A model generated the notes under the pieces. That model saw only the letters and a program-made list of their open reading frames with translations. It was not told the DNA's origin and did no database searches. From the NCBI GenBank assembly GCA_963920635.1, contig OY987299.1, positions 18,837,401 to 18,901,400 on the forward strand: a stretch of 64,000 nt of DNA, given 5' to 3'. Positions 1 through 12,309 of this stretch are shown one piece after another. The DNA comes from Pseudeuparius sepicola. Taxonomy: Eukaryota; Arthropoda; Insecta; Coleoptera; Anthribidae. The position numbers and the translations under genes were made by a program. The stretch's first letter is position 1; the number at the start of each line of letters is the position of its first letter.

Positions 1-1260
1 TTATATATCGTTGGATTCAGAATTAAAAAAGGAATCCTGTGATGGTTAAGAGAAATGTGTAAGTTGTAAAATAGAGAAAACCACTTTCATTTCCGCTATA
101 ACCGGAAGTTATATTAACAAAATGAATATTCGGGAATACTACTTAAAGGTTCTCTAACGGATGTGTAGGTAAAAAAATATATTTTTTTTAATTTGCAAAA
201 AATGTTTTTTCGCGATAACTTTTTTACCGACCCCCGTATACAAAATTAGGGTACACCCTCGAATTCCCCTTAATTTTTACTACAACCTCATTTTTTGAAT
301 GACGATTTTATGTTAACCTGTCTCCACGTAGCACACTTTTTCCGCTTGGATGGGCCACCCTGTACCTATGCTATTTTCTCAGGTAAAATTTTTGGGCAAA
401 TATAAACAACCACTAACAAACCCTATGAAGGTTGTTTTTAACAGGGTTTTCCTGGAATTTGTAATTGATATTTTGGCGGACACATTTAGGCGAGATATGT
501 TTACAGAAGCACTTTTCCGGATTAGTTTTTAATATTTACTTTAATAATGTAATTGCACATTATCTGATACCGCAAACCAACGAGATTATTGATTTTCTCC
601 ATTATTTCCCTTTTCAATTGGCTTATTTGCATTGGATATGAACCATTATAAACGCATTAGGCACCGTGAAAACAAATGGACATTAGAATTCAATGCAGCA
701 TAATATCGATAGCGACGTGAAAATTCGAGGGAACCAACTCTCGCTTCTTGTAATTTTCTTCTAAGGTTCAATGGCCGAGGAACGCATCTGAATTTGAACA
801 AATCACATAATATACTTACACTTACATTCGTTCTATAGAGAGTATTGTCAAGAGAATTAGACAAGGAAAGAGTGAGGACGCCTAACAGCGCTCGCGGCCG
901 TGTTACCGACTGCCACATCGCACGACAGGCCAGTGGCGTAGCATGAAACGCGTTCTTAGCCAATATCACAAAAATGTTAAAAATGAAAAGGTAGTTAATT
1001 TTGACTTACATGTAATTTGAAATATTGGCATCTATATTTGCAGATAATTTATCAAATGTAAAGCTAGTGTCAAGTGCAGAAATATATTTATTTGCGGCAA
1101 TTTCGAATCAATCAAAATAAAATAAATAATGCACGCCCATGGAAACCAGCCCATATTTTATGAAACTATCATAATCAATTAAGAAATTTTCAATAAAAAC
1201 GATGTTAAAAAATAATTATATTGGTCCTATTTACAAACAAAACAATGCACTTTATAATAC
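1..1260. other. Upstream intronic or intergenic sequence with half of a foldback-type repeat
   Basis: AT-rich sequence without a convincing exon. Around 230-360 the text resembles the end of a foldback element (GGTACACCCT, then GGCCACCCTGTACC), but the matching arm is not in the window. A 107-codon minus-strand open frame at 646-969 has no recognisable domain and no matching neighbour, so it is not called as a gene. Confidence 0.4.
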
Positions 1261-1261
1261 T

Positions 1262-1590
1262 AAAAGGTAGAAGGAATTTGAAGAAGTTATATTGAGAAAA
1301 ATAAAGTTTTAGGGCATCTTTTAAAGGTAGCTTGTTAAATATTTACCTATGAAACGAAATCCCGAGCTCTTGCTTTTCACTTCTGCGCTTTTGCAACCAA
1401 ACGCTGAACAATTATTCACCATCGTAAGACTATATTTTCCCCTTTATAACTGTGATTAAGGGGAAATTAACTCACAAAGTACTCGCTTTGTCTGCCACAT
1501 ATAAAATGGCCGCCGTTCAAAACGACGTAACAAAATCTATACACGGCAAAGTAGGCAAGCGCGGGTCCTCTCTCTTTCCTCGTCTAAGGA
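1262..1590 (+). repeat. Dispersed repeat family 1, copy 1
   Basis: This stretch is closely repeated at about 33366-33690. Both copies share GGAATTTGAAGAAGTTATAT near the start, a middle segment ending in GCTGAACAAT, and a segment containing ATAAAATGGCCGCCGTTCAA. They differ by scattered substitutions and small indels. The short open frames in both copies drift apart after the repeat ends, so I treat this as non-coding interspersed repeat of unknown class. Confidence 0.75.
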
Positions 1591-2214
1591 CAGAACTGTG
1601 TTCTATCGCAGTGACCAAAGGATTCATTTCTCAGTTTGGTTCTGGATTTCGAACATATTATGATTCTGTTTTCTGCAAACGAAAAACGAAATCAATTTAA
1701 ACCCATATTTGCCACTAAATAAGCTGTCTTCTTATACCTACGTGCATGACAGGACGCTTTTATATAAAAATTGCTATAGACCCTATAAAATTCTCGTGCT
1801 CCGTTGCCTTTAAATATAGAACAGACACACCGCTATATTCATATATTTTCATCTTGTTGATCTTTTTTGCATCCATAAGACCGCGTCGCCTGTCTGCTCA
1901 AGATGAAACTCTATGTGCTTAAGAAGCAGGGGTCTCGCTTACTTGTTAGTATTAGGCTTTTTGTGATTTATTTTTTAACATAATTTCATTTCTAATCAAG
2001 CAAAGCATCTTTAGATCACCTGTCGCGCGAAATATTTTGTGCCTCCTTTTTGGAAACCTGTTCCAGATGGCTCAATTGCTGCTGCTAAAAATCCGCCATA
2101 AAACTCTGTTGCTAACAAATTTTCTTGAAAGCAAAGATAAAAATAAGGTTTAGGGAATTGCTAGGATAATCAGCAGGGATTAAATACGTAAAAAATCCAA
2201 AGAAAATTACTGAA

Positions 2215-2218
<4 letters not shown>

Positions 2219-2251
<33 letters not shown>
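2219..2251. repeat. (TA)n microsatellite
   Basis: About 16 uninterrupted TA units inside AT-rich sequence. Confidence 0.95.
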
Positions 2252-2254
<3 letters not shown>

Positions 2255-2376
2255 TATCCTCATTTTCCTAAGATTGCACACTGATATTATGTGGCACATG
2301 ACATTTTATTACTGCAGTTTTGATCTAATGTCAACTGATGGGATGCTCTCAACTTAATTTTAGAGGTTCCACGGGT

Positions 2377-2962
2377 AGATCGTCAGACAGTGACAGATTT
2401 TCCTTACTGATTTTCTCATTTATGCCTTGGAAAGGGTTGAAAGGTAAATCGATGCTGAGTCGGAAAATAGTAATTTTAAGTTTGACCCCCGGGAAAAACA
2501 TGGAAAATTCGATTTTTCAAAACAGAAAAAAAAGGTTCTCACTTATGCCACGTTCACCTTATGATTTCTTATACTATTCCGACCTCGAAAAACCAAAGGC
2601 ATAAGTGTAGCGTGTGGAAAAAGGGTTGAATTAAGGGTTTGGCAGATCACACAAAAGATGACTTGGTTTACTCACTCCGTCAGTTAGGCCGTTCGAAATG
2701 GTGAAAACTTATATCCTCACTAGCCCAAAAATTGATTGGCAGAAGTGACGCGTGGGGAAAAATGCACTTTTGGGTCATACGGTGAACATGGCATAAGTGA
2801 GAACTTTTTTTCTGTTTTAAAAAATCGAATTTTCCATATGTTTTCCCCGGGGGCCAAACTTAAAATTACTATTTTCCGACTCGGCATCGATTTACCTTTC
2901 AACCCTCTCCAAGGCATAAATGAGAAAATCAGTAAGGAAAATCTGTCACTGTCTGACGGTCT
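2377..2962. mobile_element. Foldback element, about 0.6 kb
   Basis: Two arms of about 190 bp are near-perfect reverse complements. The left arm starts near CGTCAGACAGTGACAGATTT and the right arm ends with its mirror near GTCTGACG. The spacer is about 205 bp (2567-2771). Open frames on both strands are simply the arms read in opposite directions. No transposase is visible, so this is a non-autonomous foldback/MITE. Confidence 0.85.
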
Positions 2963-2999
2963 AGGAGTATATATATCATTCACAGAAAATATACAGCAT

Positions 3000-4400
3000 A
3001 CATTTTCTGTGGCATAATTATTATTACTTCCCAGATGCATTATGTTTATTTGATATTAATACTAGTAATTGAATATGATTAGATCCCTGTATAATTGGAT
3101 TCAAACAGCGGTTATTCCACAGTAAGTTGTTCCAATTTCACCAAAAAAGTTTTAGTGTGAATATTCCATGTCAAGATTTGTTTTTTTTTGCAGGTCTGTA
3201 ATAAAAAATATTGATCCGACATGAACCTGTATTATGTGCCACGTAAATATGTGTACGAAGGAGATGACACGACTGGAAGGGCCGCCAAGGAATTTAATAT
3301 TTAGCGAAAACATAAAGAGATTTTTGATTAAATTCAAGGAAGGTCTTTCCTTCTCTTTTGAAGGGACACATAAACACGTCCCAATTTTAACGTGTTCGTG
3401 ACCCAAAAAATTCCGAGTTTGAGGGAACTCCGTGGATTCATTTTATTTTTCTGCGAAGCGCACTATGTATATTTATAAGCGTTTGTCGGTTTTAAAATAA
3501 AATGAATTAAAATACCAATACCACACACGACAATTTTAAAAAGTAGGTAAACAAAAAATAAACACTGATGTTTCTGCTATCAAAGTTATCAAGAACATAA
3601 TTGTAAAAACACCATTGATTAGATTCAAGTTTTATTTCTGTAATGAGGTAATAGAAATGCTTTTGCACGAAAACCATTGAGCCCTTGAATACATTAATTC
3701 TCCCACCGGGTTCAGATAAAACGCCTTTCGAACATTCAGTGTATATTTTGGCTATTGTTCGCAATTTCCTCTCTGTAAAGATAAATTTACCACAATCTCC
3801 TATTCTTCACAAATTATTGAAATAAAAAGCAAAATTACACTAACCATAAATTTAGAAACAATTTAAAACAAAACATATACAGTGTAAGTACGGATTTTTT
3901 TTATATTTCTAGCAGTGGGTTATAGAAAAACCTAAATCACACAATATTCTCTATTACACACATACAGAAATAAAAGATAGCCTAAATGTAATTTCTGTTT
4001 CTTTTGAAGCATCTTTCTCTTTATGTACAGATGAAGACTATTTTTCATTTAGATGCTTCTCCCCAAAGAACTGAATTATGAACTCCTCGCCCTTCCTACT
4101 TCAGTAATGGTCTCGTTCGTTCGACGTTTATTTTTAAGGGAATTACATCTTCCATCTTTCATCTTTTATTCCAGAATTTGGTTGGAATTTCCGTAAGTAC
4201 TTTTTGTATTTACTCGCGAATTTCGAGTAGCGTCAATATTTGAAATTCTCGAGATAAGGGGTAGATATACGTACATACATACATAATAGGAACCTACTTT
4301 TAATCCAATGAATTCGACAAGGTAAAACTATAATTTTTATTTAATTAACTATCAACTATTAATTAAAAACCATTAATTATTTATCTATTAAGTAAAAACA
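3000..4400. other. No gene recognised
   Basis: AT-rich sequence with short unrelated open frames and no splice-consistent exon. A small hairpin around CACAGAAAATATAC / ATTTTCTGTGG sits at about 2980-3012, and a comparable one recurs near 21167-21200. Confidence 0.4.
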
Positions 4401-4408
4401 GGAGAAAC

Positions 4409-5172
4409 GTTTTTTAATCGTGGGTTTACGACAAAAAGTCACTCTTTATAAAAACTCCTGCTTGTTCCGAAACGCCCAAAACTATTAAAATATTTTTGAT
4501 TTTTATGCAGGGTGTTCAGTATTTCGAACAATTTAGAAAAAATTAGTTAGTCACCAAGAGTAAAGTACCGTTGTTTTTGACAATATCGAAAAATATTATC
4601 AAGGATGTCATTTAGAATCCACAGGGGGCTACAATAATCAATTTCTTCAATGCTATTAAGTCAATTTATTACTAACAATATGGAAAATTTACTTAAACAA
4701 GGAATAATGTTATTAAAATTTATAAAAATAAATTTCACTCAAATTTATTGCCTCCAACTTATGCAAAAATGTCAACTAGTCTAATAAATTCTCTACAAAT
4801 TTTGTATTTCGTGTAGAGGAATATTTGCAAAAATGGCAAAAATCATTTGATTGTCATAGCCACAGCCACCTGTGATTTTAAACTGCCCTATTATACACGC
4901 ACGAATCAGGTGCCCGCCTTCTTAAAAAAATCAACATGAATTGGTGAGACCTCAAATTTATAACCCCCTGTGGATTCTAAATGACATCCTTGATAATATT
5001 TTTCGATATTATCAAAAACAACGGTCCTTTACTCTTGGTGACTAACAATTTTTTTTCTAAATTTTTCACCCTGTATAAAAAATCAAAAATATTTTAACAG
5101 TTTTGGGCGTTTTGAAACAAGTAGGAGTATTTATAAAGAATGACTTTTGTCGTAAATTTATGAATAAAAAAC
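4409..5172. mobile_element. Foldback element, about 0.76 kb
   Basis: The left arm (about 4409-4632) and right arm (about 4961-5172) are mirror images, sharing the words GTCACCAAGAGTAAAGTACC and GATGTCATTTAGAATCCAC. Internal ends read TGCAGGGTG and CACCCTGTA, the terminal words seen in several other foldbacks here. This suggests an ACAGGGTG-ended element nested in, or continuous with, longer arms. The spacer is about 330 bp and non-coding. Confidence 0.85.
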
Positions 5173-5854
5173 TTTTCCCTCTTCCGGACATCAGAGCGGG
5201 AGAGGCTGTATAACCAAACTACGAACTTATTGAAAAAACAACTCAGACAATGGTATTTAAAACCCCCGGGCACGAAAATAAAAACACAGGAAATATTCAC
5301 TGTCCAAAGTACGGAACAGCAAGAAAACGTTCACATCAAACCGAAATTTCCACCCTACACCTACATACCAGTTTATAAAGAAATAGAGGAAACCCTGCTG
5401 TGCCGGCATACTGGCTACGATGGCACACTGTCATTTTCTCAAATCCTATAACCTTAGGAACGACACAACAGGCAACCAACAATTTGGTTAGTTTCCATCA
5501 TTGAGTAAAATAATATAAAACGCATTTATCAGTGATTGGAAAAAATAGTTTTGGGTAAGTACCTACTCGTAAATATCCTATTATTTGATATAGCAGTTGA
5601 AAAATTTAAAGCTTTCGTGATATATGGGTAAAGTGATATTCTAACCTCAAATTGCCATGCGGCAGCAAGCATGAACTGTGTTCCATTTTTTTGTTTGGTA
5701 TGGTTTGTTCAGGTATGTTGATTTAGATACGATGGCACACTATACACTATACCAACAGATATGATGGCATAAGTACAGACGAGTGTGTGCCATACAGGGA
5801 ATATATATATTTTTAAATATATATTCTTTTTTTTTCAGATAAAAGCTTCAAGCT

Positions 5855-5968
5855 ATGGATTCCCGTGACGGACAAAGTCGAGGACAACGACTAACATGGT
5901 CTCAATTACTTGCCATCGAAGCAGTGGTGTCAAAACAAATGGGTTGGCTCAAAGTTGCAAAAACATAA
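5855..5968 (+). pseudogene. pogo/Tigger-like transposase N-terminal remnant (HTH-psq)
   Basis: A possible splice acceptor (polypyrimidine tract plus CAG at 5839) is followed by an ATG and 37 sense codons. The end of the peptide, AIEAVVSKQMGWLKVAKT, matches the start of the pipsqueak-type helix-turn-helix seen in CENP-B/pogo-like transposases. The frame then stops exactly where that helix would continue, and the DNA runs into a minisatellite in another frame. The fold assignment rests on one short motif, so it is moderate only. If right, this is a dead transposon end and not a host gene. Confidence 0.4.
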
Positions 5969-5993
5969 AAAATACGCCGATTAATGACGAAGC

Positions 5994-6149
5994 TTTACCT
6001 CCAAATGAAGGACAACCTCCAAATGAAAGCCAACCTCCAAATGAAGACCAACTTCCAAATGAAGACCAACCTCCAAATGAAGACCAACCCCTAGATGAAG
6101 ACCAACCTCCAAATGAAGACTAAATTCCAAATGAAGACCAACCTCCATG
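5994..6149 (+). repeat. 18-bp tandem minisatellite
   Basis: About eight units of an 18-bp sequence close to CCTCCAAATGAAGACCAA. Because 18 is a multiple of three, one frame encodes a repeating Pro-Pro-Asn-Glu-Asp-Gln hexapeptide up to a stop at 6121-6123; the repeat continues past that stop. It abuts the broken HTH-psq remnant. Confidence 0.9.
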
Positions 6150-6296
6150 ATTCTATTAGGTTGTTAGAATGCTTTTCTATTTCTTAAATAAAAATATTGG
6201 AAAATTTTCAATCTAACATAATTTCTTAGGACCTACAGAACTAACATAAGATGACATATTATAATACAGTATGCCATCATATACAGACATGTAGGT

Positions 6297-7173
6297 CAGG
6301 GGCGTGCGGTGACATTTTAAGTAAGGGAAGCAATGTTTAAAAACTTACATATTTGTAATGTAATTCGATTCTTCGATCACTTTTTGCGAATTCGTCAATG
6401 ACGTCATCATAAAAACGTCGATGCTCTAACATGTTCTGGAGAAGTATATTCTCAATAGACAACAGCGATATCTGTGAAAGTCATTCATTCATTTTTGTGG
6501 TTAAATTTTTCATAGGGGGTTTTGCTCTTCCGTTTATAATTAATTGAAGCTTATCCGCAAAGTTTAATGTTGAAAATCCCTTTATTATTAAGGCATACAC
6601 TACACATTCACACACACTCTTCTTACTTAATAATTGTCCAACTTTAACATTTGCAACGTCATTCCCGACAGCCGCAGTTGACGGTATTTGCATGTCCACG
6701 TCCGTATTATTGTCTTCCATATCGCCCGAGATACGACGCGCGCGACGCACCGACGCAGATCAAAACCAACTAAATTAAACAAAGAACCTACTGCAACGAT
6801 AGCTTCCACGCCCGCTTAAAACAGGCGTTCTCATTCGCGTCAGCCAGTGCGGTGGAGGTGGAAAGTTCAATAACCTCTCGACTATCGAACGCTACAGAAA
6901 AGCTGGCGGCCGGCATAGCTTACATTGTACTGTACTGTCGCTCGGTAGGATGGGCGCAGTCGGAGTCAACGCCGCATTGCATTTGCTATAGGCATAAAAT
7001 ATTGTAGATTTTATATATGATATATAAGATAATTTTTAGCGTTTTTGATATACCTAGGTAACTAAACTAATTGCTTCCTGTTTAAAAATTCAAAAATTAC
7101 ATTTTATCATTTTACATTGTTTTGGTTTAGGGGAAGCACTGCTTCCCTTGCTTCCATGGACTGCACGCCCCTG
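6297..7173. mobile_element. hAT-type element, 877 bp, non-autonomous
   Basis: The ends are CAGGGGCGTGC... and ...GCACGCCCCTG, an 11-bp terminal inverted repeat with further imperfect similarity in the GGGAAGCA motifs just inside. The flanks are ATGTAGGT and GTGTAGGT, a 7-of-8 match that fits the 8-bp target duplication of hAT elements. The interior contains only a short N-terminal transposase-like frame, so it must depend on another source of transposase. Confidence 0.85.
6481..6750 (-). pseudogene. Remnant of a hAT transposase N-terminus (ZMYM1-like)
   Basis: An 89-codon open frame inside the hAT element. Its second half, with FSTLNFADKLQ and NGRAKPP, resembles the stretch found before the zinc finger of ZMYM1/hAT-like transposases. 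No BED/TTF zinc finger, DDE core or hATC dimerisation region follows within the element. The likeness is short and recognised by eye. An alternative is chance coding potential inside the transposon. Confidence 0.35.
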
Positions 7174-7181
7174 GTGTAGGT

Positions 7182-7940
7182 ATGCCATCATCTGAAGGTC
7201 TGGTATGTTGGAACACTATATAAGGTAAAAAATAAATGTTGAATGTTGATCTTGAATGCTTTAGAAACGAAAAGCCTAATCAAAGAAAATAGGTACTAGT
7301 AGTAGTATACTAGTAGTAGTATTTTCTTTGCTCTAACCAAAATCACTGAGAGCACAGCCAGTAATTCCATAAGCTATTGGCTTCAGTTATTCATCGCCGA
7401 ATCCGTCACAAATCCCGGAAAAACTAGCGGCGGTCATTTCAATAATTCGACGAGATTCCGCCATTCCGTATGCGGCGCAAAGGGCGCAAATACTTTCCGC
7501 CCGTATTTGATAATGGTGGGTCGGGACGTGCTCGGGTTGCCTGCGGGGCTTTCCCGAAGTTTACCGGCTGAATGAAAATTTAATATCGCGCTTTAAATAT
7601 CGGCCAGTGCCCATGTAGCATTATTCAGCCTATTTGGTAGTTGGGGGGTTTGTGGAAATTTACACGGGCATTTTCGCCGTATTGGATTTCCCGGTAGTGC
7701 TTATTGCAACGGGTATCTTATGATGGAATGCGTCAGAGCCATATGCAGTGGCAAAAATCATAAAGGCCAAAAGGCCGAGTAAATCAATAATGTTTTGATG
7801 CGAATTTACCACTAATATCATTTGAGTATAATAACACAGACTAACGAGCTATTTGTTCTGTGATAATAGTTATACCAAAAGAGAAACGATCGCTAGCAAA
7901 TTTGACTTTAATTTGAATTTAAAATATCATATTTTTGCAA
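7182..7940. other. Apparently unique, moderately GC-rich intronic block
   Basis: About 7380-7720 has no visible repeat copy in the window and a more balanced base composition than its surroundings, with words such as GACGAGATTCCGCCATTCCG and GGTCGGGACGTGCTCGGG. No long open frame or splice-consistent exon is present. It could be a conserved non-coding or regulatory block; that is inference only. Confidence 0.3.
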
Positions 7941-7945
7941 TACAG

Positions 7946-8850
7946 TGTGGTCATTTAAGTGTGCAACATATGGGATTTTTTTTTATTAATTGGCACAACG
8001 AAAATACAAATACTCCCGAAAGTTGGTACATGTTCGATAATTATACTAGGCGCACTTAGAATGGTTGCAAGTCAAACAGCGTACAGGGTAGGTCAAACAA
8101 ATACAAAAGTTGTACAAGAGTAAAGTACCCTTATTTCAGAAAATTTGGCAAAATGTTATTGAGAAAAGTTGTCTATATAGAATTAAAAGATAAAAGCCTA
8201 AATACCGAAACATGGCCTCCTAAGAAGAAAAAAATATATTTTTTTGAAAAACATCCATAATTTTCTAAAAAAAATTGTCTTAATATTCACCCTAGACAAT
8301 TTCATAAATCAATCAAAATTAAATCACTTCGCATAACTTTGTTCAAATTCAAGAATATTTTTAAAATTTACTTAGATTTTTAATTTTTTAGGGAATCACA
8401 AACTTCATGTTTGTTGCAACGATATTAGACAAAACTTTAAAATTTCGCAAAAATTCTTCGGAACACGTTAAAACATCATTAATGATAATGTGCATATTAA
8501 AAAACTCTCATTTAAGGTGCAAAATTTATATTTTAATTGTTTATTAAGAAACTGGAAATTAATTATTGTGAAAAAAATTTTTTCTTAGGTGGCTATGTTT
8601 TGGTATTTAGGCATAGCTTTTAATTCTAAACCACTTTTCTTAATAATCTTTTGCTGAATTTTTTGAAATAAGGGTACTTTACTCTTGCAAAATTTTTATA
8701 TTTTTCGACCTACCCTGTATGCTGTTTAACTTGCAACCTTTCTAAGTGCACCTAATATGATTATTTAACATGCATCAACTTTCGGCAATGTCTGTATTTT
8801 GGTTGTGCAATTAATAAAAAAAATTCCCATATGTTGCACACTTATATTTA
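7946..8850. mobile_element. Foldback element, about 0.9 kb
   Basis: Arms of roughly 270-295 bp are mirror images. The left starts near GTGTGCAACATATGGGA; the right ends near CCCATATGTTGCACAC. Shared words include GAGTAAAGTACCCTTATTT and the internal ACAGGGTAGGTC / GACCTACCCTGT. A single arm of the same family stands alone at about 19462-19735. Confidence 0.88.
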
Positions 8851-9157
8851 ATCCTTGTCTATCATTTAATATTTCTGGTATATGTATCTCTGTGTATTTC
8901 CTATAAATCTGGTGCAACTCGCTACAGTTAATTTGTTATTTATGTTATTTTGCACTACTTATACTTTCCAATTTCTATAAGCTAACTTTAGTTTGCGATA
9001 AATGGTTTGGTATTTGTTTTTCTTTCTAAGATTTCTGGCCAAGTCTTTTTGAACCTTACCAGGCAGTCGAAATTTTGCTTAATATTATAAACTTTAGTTG
9101 ACAATTGTTGATAAGTGTGTTTATTTCAAGCTATTGATTTTCAATTTAATATTGAAT

Positions 9158-9325
9158 ATTCCCAATTTGAAATTGTTTATTCTCAATTTGATATTGACTA
9201 TTCCCAATTTGAAGTTGTCTATTCCCAATTTGAAATTGATTAATCCCAATTTGAAGTTGACTATTCTCAATTTGAAGTTGTTTATTCCCAATTTGGAATT
9301 GATTATTCCCAATTTGAAGTTGAAA
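9158..9325. repeat. 21-bp tandem minisatellite
   Basis: About eight units close to ATTCCCAATTTGAAGTTGACT with substitutions between units. The 21-bp period keeps frames open on both strands, which explains the leucine/asparagine-rich translations; there is no sign that they are used. Confidence 0.9.
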
Positions 9326-9359
9326 AGGTATAGATATATGTATCTAAGTACATAAAAAG

Positions 9360-9608
9360 TATCTACCGTACTTTCACCGTTTTAGTAGTCATTGCCATGG
9401 CTGGGCGGCGCGCCGCCCTGTATTCGGCTAGGTTCGTCAGTCGTTGGCGGGGGGCGGGGCGTGTTTTTTGCTCGCAAAACTCGACTGATAAGCGGTGCGG
9501 GACTACTGTGTACTCCCCCCGCCAACGACTGACAAACCTAGCTGGACTCACGGCGACGCGCGGCCTATTCCCCTATGTCTACCAAAACGGTGAAAGTACG
9601 GTAGATAC
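9360..9608. mobile_element. Short terminal-inverted-repeat element with a GC-rich core
   Basis: The ends read GTATCTACCGTACTTTCACC and the mirror GGTGAAAGTACGGTAGATAC. A second inverted pair lies inside (GTCAGTCGTTGGCGGGGGG / CCCCCCGCCAACGACTGAC). The core is GC-rich and contains many CG dinucleotides. It encodes nothing recognisable and fits a 249-bp MITE. Confidence 0.8.
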
Positions 9609-9609
9609 A

Positions 9610-11634
9610 GTATCTAGATACATGTATCTCGATACATTACATCACTGGTATATTGATATAAGATATCACAGAGATCCAATCGGTTGTCTTCGGTTTTATA
9701 AAGTAGTTTTTATGTCCTTGCACGATTTTTTTCTAATAAACATAAACTAATGGTCGTTTATGTAGTTTTCCGTTTTTTCTGCTCGTTTTTAAATATTATA
9801 AGATCTTGAGTCGATCGATCTTGATTGATTGTTTTCTATTAGCCAATCATTTCCAATCCATGTTGTTACTGCTTTTCTATGGGTGTATGGTTTATTAATT
9901 GGCATGATTCGCTCTCAGGATTTTATTAGAAAATCATAGACAAGGATCGATACAATTTCCGGCCCTTGTGATTTCACTACAGTCCTGTATAACTATTAAC
10001 ATATCCCGCCTTTGGCCTTAGTGCGCACGGCAAGGAGTAGGGAAAGAAAAGAGATGGAATTCGCCACCATTTTTAACCCTGTGTGTAACTTAAGTACGTT
10101 AAAATATTTCAAGGTTGTGGTCCTCAGCCAATTTTAACAACAAAAGTTCATATGAACATGTGTCCAAAAATTCTTCGTTTTCGATATACGGGTTAAAATT
10201 TCCTAAAAAAAAATCGCCTTTTCCCAAAACTTTTTTATTCTTATTTCGAGTTAAAATTAGTTGTGTTGTCTTGAAACTTCCAACTTTGTTTTTAATTGAG
10301 AACAAGATCTTGATCTTTTCCGAACGATTTTTTAAATACCTGACATTTTTTACCTAGATCTGGAAATGGGTCGCCGAACTGTTTATATTAACGTTCAATT
10401 TCCATTCTCTAATTCTGTGTAACTGTCACTCCTGTCACTGCCTTCCTATCGATCCAGCGGCGTATCGTCACAACCATTCCCGCGCTTTTTGTGTCGTTTC
10501 AAATCAATAGCTTATGGTCACAACTTTAATTATTTACTGAAAATTAAATATTGCGATTTGAGGGCTGATATTTGGTATGTGTATACCAAGAAATAAAAAA
10601 ATATGTTCAAATTCCCCATTGAATTGGCACCCTACACCTGACACCAGTTTTAGGTTTCCCCGTTATCACAGATCTATATGGCTAGTCTGGCTAGCCCCAA
10701 GGTTAGTTTATAGGAAGGTTAGGACATTCGTCGATTTGGAAGGAAAGGGGAGGTCAGAGAGGCAAGGAGACGAAAGGGTATATTTAAGTTGGTAGCATTA
10801 TTTACACGTGAATTGGCGATTTAGTAATTCACACAGACGTTTTTGGCATATTCATTTGACGCTTGCAGTCAAAGGCGTGTTTCTTGGTTAACTACTTTTT
10901 ATTTTTTTAATACAACGAAGCACAATACCTAGCACAAAACACTTTTTTACTTTTATTGTGAGAAATGATTTGTCGCAATATAAACAATGTAAAACAAGAA
11001 GTGAAATTCTTGCGGCTGAAATGCGATAAGCGTTCCTGATATTAACGGCGGAAACTTTTGTATTTTAATTTTTTTCGTGTATATCCCAGCCAACAATAAA
11101 AAAAATACCGTGAAGTCGACAACGAAAACAAAATTGGCGTATTAGCCATGTTGCGTGTTTGTAAGTCCGTCCCTGTATACCAGAGTAGAGTAGAACGTAT
11201 AGAAGAGTAGAGTAGGACGAGTCCATATACCTGCATGAGGGGTGTGGTCGCGTGAACCGAAGTGGGGAGGGAGAGGCGCTTTGCCGCGCGGACGGAACAG
11301 TCGTTGTTGGGCAATGGTCGCGGAGTCGAGGTCGTGCCCCGCAAGTAAAAATCAATAGTCGCCGCGTCGCGAAGTCATTCCAGATTTCGATAGGCAGATA
11401 TCGGACGGACGACACCACATATCCCGACCAAAGAAGGGAACATTGTAATAATTCGTACAATAAATCACAAAGGAAGACAACGGCCTTTTATTTACAAATC
11501 AGAGCATCGAAGGAAGTTACAAGCAGTCAACGGATCTTTTACCGTGGCCCAAAGGTTTTGGGCCATTAGAAGACCAACAAGCCATTCTGTTTTATAAATA
11601 TATCTGTTTTATAAATTTAATACGCATAATAGTA
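9610..11634. other. Intronic sequence with a diverged repeat and a GC-rich patch
   Basis: A segment at about 10688-10890 (GGTTAGTTTATAGGAAGGTTAGGACATT through GGCGTGTTTC) recurs in the same orientation at about 12988-13202. Around 11160-11420 is a CG-rich patch with a possible donor (CCCCGCAAGTAAAAA) but no linked exon in phase. I see no supported gene. Confidence 0.4.
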
Positions 11635-12207
11635 TATTATACACTTAGGTTGAGAAGTGAGCCATTATTTACCGAACATTTTTATATCCTGAGGCGCGTA
11701 ATATGCGAGGTAAATAATGACCTTCTCAACCGAAGTATATAGGTATAGAATTTTTTTTACTATTAACATTGAAATATTGCCATATTTTACATATTTGATT
11801 AGATTTTGATATTTTAGTCATTTCTCGCTTTTTTCAAATACTTCGAAAGCCTGGGAGTTCAGTTGTCAAGCTGATAAAAGGAAACTAATTTTTAAATGTC
11901 ATATAGAAAATTTTTCATTATTATTATTTACTTATTACTATTTTTTTACTATTATTATTTACCTAGGGAGAGAAATATTACTTCTCATTACAGGAATGAG
12001 GTAAATAATGGTGATTTCTCAGGTTAGGTTTAAAAAAAAATAGTTGTTTACTTCTCATTAGAGGAATGAGGTAAATAATGGTGATTTCTCAGATTAGTAG
12101 TAAAAAAAAATATTTTTCTCGCATACTATATCCTTCGGCGCTACGCGCCTCAGGATATAAAAATGTTCGGGAAGTAATGGCTCACTTCTCAACCTAAGTG
12201 TATAATA
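11635..12207. mobile_element. Terminal-inverted-repeat element, about 0.57 kb
   Basis: The ends are TATTATACACTTAGGTTGAG and its mirror, with an inverted repeat of about 60-70 bp containing ATTTTTATATCCTGAGGCGCG. Inside are two tandem copies of about 62 bp carrying GGAATGAGGTAAATAATGGTGATTTCTCAG (about 11975-12100). The outermost TA suggests a TA target, as for Tc1/mariner elements, but this is uncertain. Confidence 0.85.
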
Positions 12208-12309
12208 TATTAATTTTTTTTAAAGAAGGACCAAAATTTAGTTTTCTTGAAATCGGCATTAAAATGTCCCAAAATCGTCATTAAAAGCACAGAAATCGTA
12301 CAATAATGT

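Noticed and set aside
646..969. 107-codon minus-strand frame
   Set aside because: No recognised motif, no neighbours in phase, and composition like the surrounding sequence.
2736..3040. Paired frames of about 90-106 codons on opposite strands
   Set aside because: They are the two readings of a foldback arm, also seen in the mirror arm at 2338.
5994..6149. Regular repeats as a possible CRISPR array
   Set aside because: The units are contiguous with no unique spacers, and the sequence is eukaryotic.
9098..9355. Leucine/asparagine-rich 85-residue frame
   Set aside because: By-product of a 21-bp minisatellite; frames are open on both strands for the same reason.
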